Origin: Hydractinia symbiolongicarpus
Taxonomy: Eukaryota; Cnidaria; Hydrozoa; Anthoathecata; Hydractiniidae
Assembly: GCF_029227915.1 (NCBI RefSeq)
Contig: NC_079883.1
Span: 7,750,001 to 7,814,000, forward strand
Direction of reading: 5' to 3'
Length of the DNA stretch: 64,000 nt
The notes under the pieces were generated by a model. That model saw only the letters and a program-made list of their open reading frames with translations, was not told the DNA's origin and ran no database searches. The position numbers were made by a program, and so were the translations under genes. Of the stretch, positions 54,086 through 64,000 are shown piece by piece (the stretch's first letter is position 1; each line of letters opens with the position of its first letter).

Positions 54086-54275
54086 GAGTTGGAACTGCAC
54101 CGTAGCATGAGGGTACCCTTCAAAGTTTGTTAATGCTTGTGGCTTGAGTGTGTTATAAACTGCCGTGTCGCGGGGCATAGGCTGTATTCTCCCCCAGTGT
54201 ACGCGTTTTGTTCCCGCCGTAGACTATGCAGAGTGCCGTCGGAAAGAGGACTGCTATTATTCTTTTATTGCTTAT

Positions 54276-54462
54276 GTGGGCCGCCATCGGTAATAGTGCA
54301 ACACCAAGGCAACCCGTGGTCACGGCGTGAATGAATCCACCTCCATGACCCAAGGCCAAAAATCAGATTAATATACTGACCATTCAGAGAATGGCCTACC
54401 AGATATTAAACTGATAAGAACAGATACTACACTTGATCTTAGCCATTAGGCCGAGAAGCGAT
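54276..54462 (-). ncRNA. U2: U2 snRNA, inverted copy 1
   Basis: Same sequence as copy 1; candidate PSE at 54508-54516. Confidence 0.95.
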
Positions 54463-54784
54463 AAAGAACAAGCGTTGCCATGATAGGCATCGTCCACACA
54501 CCGTAACTGCTTGTGGAGCATGTCACGTTACTGTAAAGCTTACAACTGTCACCGCGTACGGATGGACGGCGACATAGTAAAAATCACGGCTGTTGATTTA
54601 GCCGTAGGATGGAGAGCGACTGTAGCGAGTGGATGGTAACTTACATGAATGCTAACAAAGGCGACGATACTAAGTGCGTGATATTACTTTCCAATATGTC
54701 TGCGTACATTCCGTTTATCAACGCATTACGCCAGAACGTGCGCGCGCGTTACACAGTAGACCATGCAGCCGAAATGCGACAGTG

Positions 54785-54857
54785 CGACCCTGCCAGGAGT
54801 CGAACCTGGAATCCCCTGATTCGTAGTCAGATGCCTTATCCATTGGGCCACAGGGCC
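54785..54857 (-). tRNA. tRNA-Arg(ACG): tRNA-Arg(ACG), inverted copy 2
   Basis: Same 73 nt as copy 1; late hairpin/T-run at 54579-54605. Confidence 0.96.
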
Positions 54858-55436
54858 ATGCTTATGACTTCGCCCCATCGTCATTTTGGCTTGCGCATTC
54901 GTTTTACTTACGACAGAATTCTTCGTGTTTGTAGCCATGAAAGAAAGGGACTTCTGTGAGTGAATTTTTTTACTGTGGTCTAATAAAAAAGTCGAAACGC
55001 AGTGCCCAATATATGAATTGCTCCTAATAGCCGGAAACAGGCCGTGTCGATGATGTAGGCCGACATACGCAACGCAAACCAAAGAACGCTTTATGAAAAT
55101 CCTAACACGAGCGCGGAAGAAGCCCAAATTAACAGACTAGATGTAATGCTGAAGACCTCAAACTCCAGCAGCTTCTCTTGCAGACTATTGCGTCGTACTA
55201 CAAATAAAAATTAACATGCTTTCGCATAGTCGCGGCACCCAAAACGGACATTATACGATGTACAGAAACACACATTTCTGTTTTCGCGCCAAATCAATTC
55301 CCGGGAGTGGTACTTTTACGTCCGCATACTTCGCACCGTCTTAAATTATATCTCATTTACACGGTAATGTTTAGTATACTTCTACTGTGATAACAAGCAT
55401 CGTTTATCGTTGGATTGTTGTAAGAAAACATTAAAA

Positions 55437-55988
55437 ATGAGTGAAGCAGCTTCTCCAAAGAAAATCGCACCCAAGAAGAAACCTGCTGCAAAGAAGACAG
55501 CTGATCACCCTAAATATGTGGACATGATCAAGGCTGCTATCGCTACCCTAAAGGAACGCGGTGGTTCATCTCGCCAAGCTATTACAAAATATATTCATGC
55601 AAATTACAAAGTTGCTGAAAACTCAGATCATCATCTGAAAATGGCTCTTAAACGAGGAGTAACATCAGGCGATTTGATTCAAACTAAAGGCACTGGTGCT
55701 TCTGGATCATTCAAGCTAGGTCAGGTAAAAAAAGAAAAACCTAAGAAAAAGGCCGCAGCAAAAAAGCCAACGGCAAAGAAGCCTACTGCAAAGAAAAGTA
55801 CACCAAAAAAGAAGCCAGCAAAGAAGAGCACGCCAAAGAAAGCAGCAAAGAAGCCTGCCACAAAGAAAGCCTCGGCTAAGAAACCAGCAGCTAAGAAACC
55901 CACAAAGAAGCCTGTTGCTAAAAAACCTGCAGCAAAGAAGGTCAAAAAGACTCCCAAAAAGGCAGCAAAGAAGACCGCAAAAAAATAA
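55437..55988 (+). CDS. H1: Histone H1, inverted copy 2
   Basis: Protein identical to copy 1; stem-loop at 56021-56036. Confidence 0.97.
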   Translation: MSEAASPKKIAPKKKPAAKKTADHPKYVDMIKAAIATLKERGGSSRQAITKYIHANYKVAENSDHHLKMALKRGVTSGDLIQTKGTGASGSFKLGQVKKEKPKKKAAAKKPTAKKPTAKKSTPKKKPAKKSTPKKAAKKPATKKASAKKPAAKKPTKKPVAKKPAAKKVKKTPKKAAKKTAKK

Positions 55989-56349
55989 TTTGTGTGTATC
56001 TGGCTATTACATTAACAAACGGCTATTTTTATAGCCACACATTTACAAAAAAACATTATCTTGGTACAAAGTTAAACTTGTTTAAGTCACTTAAACAGTT
56101 AAAAAAGAGTAAATTTAAGATTAGATTCCCTAAGTTTAAGTATTTTCGTTTTTAAATTTCTTATTTTCTTGCTTTTACTTTTCTTGCCCTTCATATTTTT
56201 AACATTGTCAAACTTTATGTAGCATAAAATTTTTATGTAGCATAAAATTTAAACAGAAAGCAGGACAAAGTTTGATATAAAAAGCTAGCCGTAATATTTT
56301 TTATGGATGTGTGGCTATAAAAATAGCCGTTTTTTGTTTGGTAAGATGC

Positions 56350-56763
<414 letters not shown>

Positions 56764-57241
56764 TTAAGAAGTCGATGTAGTACGGATACACAAGACGGTC
56801 TAAAATGCACTATCGCGCCAAAGTTTTATTTCTCATATTGATTGACAGCTAAGGTTCAAAACAAACCATTTGATTGGTGCTAAGAAAGTAATTTCTGATT
56901 GGCTGCATAATGACATTACGCTCATTACTTTAACATTTTTATAAAATCTGTGTTTTTTGGCTACGGGAAAACGGCTGTATCTTCTGATACACAAAAGCTT
57001 TTGACTTTTTTTTTTTTTAGTAAGTAGCAGAAGGTTTGGCGAATTCCAACGATGCCAAATTTATTGCCTTACTGAAACATTAAGACCACGAATTTTTAAA
57101 AAAACTACAGTTTTACTTAAAAAAATGTACAAAATGTTCGGAACATTTTGTAATGACGCAACTCTATTGGTTAATTAGGGTGTTTCCACGAGCAGTAGGT
57201 AATTTTATGGCCTCTTTTTAAAGCTGTCTGAATTCTGTTAA

Positions 57242-57598
<357 letters not shown>

Positions 57599-58058
57599 GC
57601 GTTGTCATTGCTCAACAAAAACGGCTATTTTTATAGCCACAAATCTTTTAAAACATTACTTTGTGCACGCTTCCAAATTACACAATGTGTAAAGTCTTGT
57701 CACAGTTACATTTATTGCTATACGATACTATGTCATATATGACACAAAAAAAATTTAGAAATACTTTGTAGGGTTAATTTGCCTGGGAGTGTTTCCGTGA
57801 AAAGCTGGGTTAAGTTAAATGTAAGCAATAACATGGATCAATGTACTTGTCTTTTCTGCAAGTACAGCTAATAATACGTATGAAAAGTGAAGCTAATCCA
57901 CACACACATGGGGAAGTATTTTAAATGTAGGCTAGTGTTCTTAAGCACATTATTTAGAAGTTTTATTAACTTCGGTTAACTTGTAGTGACGCCAAGTAAA
58001 TGTTTTTTTAAAGATGTGTGGTCTTAAAAAAGACCGTTTGTGTTTGGTAGACGTTGGT

Positions 58059-58463
58059 TTACTTGCTGCTTGTGTATTTTGTGACGGCTTTTGTTCCTTC
58101 ACTGACTGCGTGTTTTGCAAGTTCTCCAGGCAAGAGAAGACGTACTGCGGTTTGAATTTCACGAGAAGAGATGGTCGACTTTTTGTTTTGAAGAGCCAAA
58201 CGCGAAGCTTCGGAAGCAATGCGCTCAAAGATGTCGTTGACAAATGAGTTCATGATGCTCATAGCTTTGCTTGAAACTCCGACATCTGGGTGAACTTGTT
58301 TCAAAACATTGTAGATGTAAATAGCATAACTTTCCTTTCTCTTTCTCTTGCGTTTCTTTTCACCAGTTCCACCAATCTTTCCTCCTTTTTTGCCGGCTCT
58401 TTTTTCACCTTTCTTGGCTACTTTAGGTGCCTGTTTTCCTCCTTTAGCTGCTGCGTCAGACAT
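58059..58463 (-). CDS. H2B: Histone H2B, inverted copy 2
   Basis: Protein identical to copy 1; variant stem-loop at 58020-58035. Confidence 0.98.
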   Translation of the reverse strand: MSDAAAKGGKQAPKVAKKGEKRAGKKGGKIGGTGEKKRKRKRKESYAIYIYNVLKQVHPDVGVSSKAMSIMNSFVNDIFERIASEASRLALQNKKSTISSREIQTAVRLLLPGELAKHAVSEGTKAVTKYTSSK

Positions 58464-58747
58464 GGTTAAAAATTTTTGCTACTTAACTTGTAAATAAGCA
58501 TTAAACTGCAAGTCAAAACTTTTTGTTTATAAGTAAAAAAATCGGATCGAATTCGATCCGAAAACGCCGATACGCAATTTAATTGGTTAAAAAAAAAATC
58601 TTTTGTTTAATACTTAATTATGATTGGTTAAAAAAACATGATTTCGATCCTATTTTTATGATGAAAAAACGAGTAAAGTTTATTTCGTTAACACTTACGT
58701 TAAATATTCGTACGTTTTTGTATTAACTTACAAATCAAATCGCAGTT

Positions 58748-59128
58748 ATGTCTGGACGTGGAAAAGGTGGAAAAGCTAAGGCTAAAGCCAAGACAAGATC
58801 CTCAAGAGCTGGACTTCAATTTCCAGTCGGTAGAGTGCATAGATTCCTTCGTAGAGGGCACTATGCTAACCGAATTGGATCTGGAGCACCAGTTTACTTA
58901 GCAGCCGTCTTGGAATATTTATCTGCTGAGATATTGGAGTTGGCTGGTAACGCAGCAAGAGACAACAAAAAAGCTAGGATTATTCCAAGACATTTACAAT
59001 TGGCTGTTCGTAATGATGAAGAATTAAACAAACTTTTGAGCGGTGTAACCATTGCAGCTGGTGGTGTTTTGCCAAACATTCAAGCTGTCTTACTCCCAAA
59101 GAAGAACGACAAAGGACAGAAGAAGTAA
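58748..59128 (+). CDS. H2A: Histone H2A, inverted copy 2
   Basis: Protein identical to copy 1; stem-loop at 59151-59166. Confidence 0.98.
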   Translation: MSGRGKGGKAKAKAKTRSSRAGLQFPVGRVHRFLRRGHYANRIGSGAPVYLAAVLEYLSAEILELAGNAARDNKKARIIPRHLQLAVRNDEELNKLLSGVTIAAGGVLPNIQAVLLPKKNDKGQKK

Positions 59129-59325
59129 ACCGCTACACTCAGAAAACAACGGCTATTTTTATAGCCACACATCTTTAAAAAAACATTGTTTTTTTCACAA
59201 AACTATAACCTTAAAGTCTAATAGATAATCCATGCATACGCCTTGTCCTAAGTAACTCAAAGAAATTAAATAAAAAAATTTGATCACAACGTCAAAATAA
59301 ATTGCACGTATTTGCACCTACTAAT

Positions 59326-59445
59326 GTCTACGGCCATACCACGATGAACACACCCGTTCTCGTCTGATCACGGAAGTTAAGCATCGTCGGGCCGGGATAG
59401 TACTTGGATGGGGGACCGCCTGGGAACTCCCGGTGTCGTAGGCTT
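59326..59445 (+). rRNA. 5S rRNA: 5S rRNA, inverted copy 2
   Basis: Same 120-nt gene as copy 1. Confidence 0.96.
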
Positions 59446-59772
59446 TTCATTTTCATTTGCTGTGATATATTTCTTGTTATAACAATTAAGGAACGTGGCG
59501 GTTGTTGAAAGTGTTTCCTATGACATTTTCCTACGACATTTTCAGGTGATAGTACGAGAAAAAAGAGCTTTCAAATGCATACAAACTCGATCTATTGCCG
59601 ATCATCCAATAACCCTGACGGAATGGCAAATAAAATAAAATTCCGCCGCCTTCCGAGGACTTATATCGCAATCACGTTTCGTAACAGCCAAGCGAGGTTT
59701 TACCTTAGCGTTTAAGTCACCACCGACATTTGGCCGCGCAACTTTTCTAAGCTCATTCATTTTGACTTAAGG

Positions 59773-59937
59773 AGGGGGCGAGCGCGGACGCAGGCCCCCA
59801 CTACCAGAAATTGTACGGTCGAGTTACTGACGTTTGCAGTAATCGCAGAGGTCAGCCCAAGCGTAGTGCAATGCAAGAGCCTCACTCTGGAAGAAAACCC
59901 TCATTGATCAGTCTTTACTTCCCCGTCAGGTAAGTAT
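59773..59937 (-). ncRNA. U1: U1 snRNA, inverted copy 2
   Basis: Same sequence as copy 1; candidate PSE at 59986-59994. Confidence 0.95.
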
Positions 59938-60127
59938 GAGTTGGAACTGCACCGTAGCATGAGGGTACCCTTCAAAGTTTGTTAATGCTTGTGGCTTGAG
60001 TGTGTTATAAACTGCCGTGTCGCGGGGCATAGGCTGTATTCTCCCCCAGTGTACGCGTTTTGTTCCCGCCGTAGACTATGCAGAGTGCCGTCGGAAAGAG
60101 GACTGCTATTATTCTTTTATTGCTTAT

Positions 60128-60314
60128 GTGGGCCGCCATCGGTAATAGTGCAACACCAAGGCAACCCGTGGTCACGGCGTGAATGAATCCACCTCCATGA
60201 CCCAAGGCCAAAAATCAGATTAATATACTGACCATTCAGAGAATGGCCTACCAGATATTAAACTGATAAGAACAGATACTACACTTGATCTTAGCCATTA
60301 GGCCGAGAAGCGAT
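60128..60314 (-). ncRNA. U2: U2 snRNA, inverted copy 2
   Basis: Same sequence as copy 1; candidate PSE at 60360-60368. Confidence 0.95.
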
Positions 60315-60636
60315 AAAGAACAAGCGTTGCCATGATAGGCATCGTCCACACACCGTAACTGCTTGTGGAGCATGTCACGTTACTGTAAAGCTTACAACTG
60401 TCACCGCGTACGGATGGACGGCGACATAGTAAAAATCACGGCTGTTGATTTAGCCGTAGGATGGAGAGCGACTGTAGCGAGTGGATGGTAACTTACATGA
60501 ATGCTAACAAAGGCGACGATACTAAGTGCGTGATATTACTTTCCAATATGTCTGCGTACATTCCGTTTATCAACGCATTACGCCAGAACGTGCGCGCGCG
60601 TTACACAGTAGACCATGCAGCCGAAATGCGACAGTG

Positions 60637-60709
60637 CGACCCTGCCAGGAGTCGAACCTGGAATCCCCTGATTCGTAGTCAGATGCCTTATCCATTGGGC
60701 CACAGGGCC
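60637..60709 (-). tRNA. tRNA-Arg(ACG): tRNA-Arg(ACG), inverted copy 3
   Basis: Same 73 nt as copy 1; late hairpin/T-run at 60431-60457. Confidence 0.96.
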
Positions 60710-61288
60710 ATGCTTATGACTTCGCCCCATCGTCATTTTGGCTTGCGCATTCGTTTTACTTACGACAGAATTCTTCGTGTTTGTAGCCATGAAAGAAAGG
60801 GACTTCTGTGAGTGAATTTTTTTACTGTGGTCTAATAAAAAAGTCGAAACGCAGTGCCCAATATATGAATTGCTCCTAATAGCCGGAAACAGGCCGTGTC
60901 GATGATGTAGGCCGACATACGCAACGCAAACCAAAGAACGCTTTATGAAAATCCTAACACGAGCGCGGAAGAAGCCCAAATTAACAGACTAGATGTAATG
61001 CTGAAGACCTCAAACTCCAGCAGCTTCTCTTGCAGACTATTGCGTCGTACTACAAATAAAAATTAACATGCTTTCGCATAGTCGCGGCACCCAAAACGGA
61101 CATTATACGATGTACAGAAACACACATTTCTGTTTTCGCGCCAAATCAATTCCCGGGAGTGGTACTTTTACGTCCGCATACTTCGCACCGTCTTAAATTA
61201 TATCTCATTTACACGGTAATGTTTAGTATACTTCTACTGTGATAACAAGCATCGTTTATCGTTGGATTGTTGTAAGAAAACATTAAAA

Positions 61289-62008
61289 ATGAGTGAAGCA
61301 GCTTCTCCAAAGAAAATCGCACCCAAGAAGAAACCTGCTGCAAAGAAGACAGCTGATCACCCTAAATATGTGGACATGATCAAGGCTGCTATCGCTACCC
61401 TAAAGGAACGCGGTGGTTCATCTCGCCAAGCTATTACAAAATATATTCATGCAAATTACAAAGTTGCTGAAAACTCAGATCATCATCTGAAAATGGCTCT
61501 TAAACGAGGAGTAACATCAGGCGATTTGATTCAAACTAAAGGCACTGGTGCTTCTGGATCATTCAAGCTAGGTCAGGTAAAAAAAGAAAAACCTAAGAAA
61601 AAGGCCGCAGCAAAAAAGCCAACGGCAAAGAAGCCTACTGCAAAGAAAAGTACACCAAAAAAGAAGCCAGCAAAGAAGAGCACGCCAAAGAAAGCAGCAA
61701 AGAAGCCTGCCACAAAGAAAGCCTCGGCTAAGAAACCAGCAGCTAAGAAACCCACAAAGAAGCCTGTTGCTAAAAAACCTGCAGCAAAGAAGGTCAAAAA
61801 GACTCCCAAAAAGGCAGCAAAGAAGACCGCAAAAAAATACATTTGTGTGTATCTGGCTATTACATTAACAAACGGCTATTTTTATAGCCACACATTTACA
61901 AAAAAACATTATCTTGGTACAAAGTTAAACTTGTTTAAGTCACTTAAACAGTTAAAAAAGAGTAAATTTAAGATTAGATTCCCTAAGTTTAAGTATTTTC
62001 GTTTTTAA
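61289..62008 (+). CDS. H1: Histone H1, inverted copy 3, stop codon lost
   Basis: The first 183 residues are identical to the other H1 copies, but a C inserted at 61840 turns TAA into TAC and shifts the frame. Translation would add 56 residues (starting [10 protein letters not shown] and ending KFKYFRF) and stop at 62006-62008. The stem-loop at 61874-61889 would then lie inside the reading frame, where translating ribosomes would disturb SLBP binding. It is either a damaged copy in an otherwise homogeneous array or a residual sequencing error at the end of a 7-A run; the second is at least as likely. Confidence 0.85.
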   Translation: MSEAASPKKIAPKKKPAAKKTADHPKYVDMIKAAIATLKERGGSSRQAITKYIHANYKVAENSDHHLKMALKRGVTSGDLIQTKGTGASGSFKLGQVKKEKPKKKAAAKKPTAKKPTAKKSTPKKKPAKKSTPKKAAKKPATKKASAKKPAAKKPTKKPVAKKPAAKKVKKTPKKAAKKTAKKYICVYLAITLTNGYFYSHTFTKKHYLGTKLNLFKSLKQLKKSKFKIRFPKFKYFRF

Positions 62009-62202
62009 ATTTCTTATTTTCTTGCTTTTACTTTTCTTGCCCTTCATATTTTTAACATTGTCAAACTTTATGTAGCATAAAATTTTTATGTAGCATAAAA
62101 TTTAAACAGAAAGCAGGACAAAGTTTGATATAAAAAGCTAGCCGTAATATTTTTTATGGATGTGTGGCTATAAAAATAGCCGTTTTTTGTTTGGTAAGAT
62201 GC

Positions 62203-62616
<414 letters not shown>

Positions 62617-63095
62617 TTAAGAAGTCGATGTAGTACGGATACACAAGACGGTCTAAAATGCACTATCGCGCCAAAGTTTTATTTCTCATATTGATTGACA
62701 GCTAAGGTTCAAAACAAACCATTTGATTGGTGCTAAGAAAGTAATTTCTGATTGGCTGCATAATGACATTACGCTCATTACTTTAACATTTTTATAAAAT
62801 CTGTGTTTTTTGGCTACGGGAAAACGGCTGTATCTTCTGATACACAAAAGCTTTTGACTTTTTTTTTTTTTAGTAAGTAGCAGAAGGTTTGGCGAATTCC
62901 AACGATGCCAAATTTATTGCCTTACTGAAACATTAAGACCACGAATTTTTAAAAAAACTACAGTTTTACTTAAAAAAAATGTACAAAATGTTCGGAACAT
63001 TTTGTAATGACGCAACTCTATTGGTTAATTAGGGTGTTTCCACGAGCAGTAGGTAATTTTATGGCCTCTTTTTAAAGCTGTCTGAATTCTGTTAA

Positions 63096-63452
<357 letters not shown>

Positions 63453-63912
63453 GCGTTGTCATTGCTCAACAAAAACGGCTATTTTTATAGCCACAAATCT
63501 TTTAAAACATTACTTTGTGCACGCTTCCAAATTACACAATGTGTAAAGTCTTGTCACAGTTACATTTATTGCTATACGATACTATGTCATATATGACACA
63601 AAAAAAATTTAGAAATACTTTGTAGGGTTAATTTGCCTGGGAGTGTTTCCGTGAAAAGCTGGGTTAAGTTAAATGTAAGCAATAACATGGATCAATGTAC
63701 TTGTCTTTTCTGCAAGTACAGCTAATAATACGTATGAAAAGTGAAGCTAATCCACACACACATGGGGAAGTATTTTAAATGTAGGCTAGTGTTCTTAAGC
63801 ACATTATTTAGAAGTTTTATTAACTTCGGTTAACTTGTAGTGACGCCAAGTAAATGTTTTTTTAAAGATGTGTGGTCTTAAAAAAGACCGTTTGTGTTTG
63901 GTAGACGTTGGT

Positions 63913-64000
63913 TTACTTGCTGCTTGTGTATTTTGTGACGGCTTTTGTTCCTTCACTGACTGCGTGTTTTGCAAGTTCTCCAGGCAAGAGAAGACGTACT
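63913..64000 (-). CDS. H2B: Histone H2B, inverted copy 3, partial at window end
   Basis: Only the last 28 codons and the stop are in the window; they match copy 1. Variant stem-loop at 63874-63889. Confidence 0.96.
   Translation of the reverse strand, partial: VRLLLPGELAKHAVSEGTKAVTKYTSSK

Overview
The window is a tandem array of one eukaryotic multigene cassette of about 5,852 bp. Each unit carries the five replication-dependent histone genes (H2A, H2B, H4, H3, H1) and four non-coding RNA genes: U2 snRNA, U1 snRNA, 5S rRNA and tRNA-Arg(ACG). The histones are intronless, have animal-type sequences and end in the metazoan 16-nt 3' stem-loop instead of a poly(A) signal. The DNA is AT-rich in the histone half. 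This points to an animal nuclear genome. The H1 globular domain and the AT-rich spacers recall a cnidarian, perhaps a hydrozoan, but that placement is a low-confidence impression from memory.

Unit layout on the + strand of the first copy (1-5852): U2 (+) 70-256, U1 (+) 447-611, 5S (-) 939-1058, H2A (-) 1256-1636, H2B (+) 1921-2325, H4 (-) 2786-3097, H3 (+) 3624-4034, H1 (-) 4396-4947, tRNA-Arg (+) 5527-5599. H2A/H2B and H4/H3 are divergent pairs that share promoter regions. H2B/H4 and H3/H1 converge 3' to 3'. The four RNA genes lie together between H1 and H2A in the circularly permuted unit.

Region by region: eight complete units lie head to tail (unit starts 1, 5853, 11705, 17557, 23409, 29261, 35114, 40966). 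A ninth begins at 46819 and breaks off inside H2A at 48247. A run of exactly 500 Ns (48248-48747) follows. After it the same unit continues in the opposite orientation: a nearly complete copy 48748-54531, a complete copy 54532-60383 and a partial copy 60384-64000 that ends inside H2B. Orientation flips only at the N run, so the inversion is most simply a scaffolding product. Copies are almost identical. I noticed only about nine single-base differences; the notable ones are a 1-nt insertion in one U2 gene and a 1-nt insertion that destroys the stop codon of one H1 gene.

How the genes fit together: all nine products are needed in bulk (four core histones plus linker histone for chromatin, two spliceosomal RNAs, a ribosomal RNA, and a tRNA whose anticodon reads many of the histone arginine codons). 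All are normally non-polyadenylated. Each class uses its own 3' end signal: histone stem-loop plus a conserved A-rich downstream element, an snRNA 3' box, or a Pol III T-run. The unit therefore mixes Pol II and Pol III genes. U1 and U2 share a 9-bp motif about 50-57 bp upstream of their starts that is a good candidate for the snRNA promoter element (PSE).

Full annotation is written on the first copy of each gene; later copies record coordinates, 3' stem-loop position and differences.
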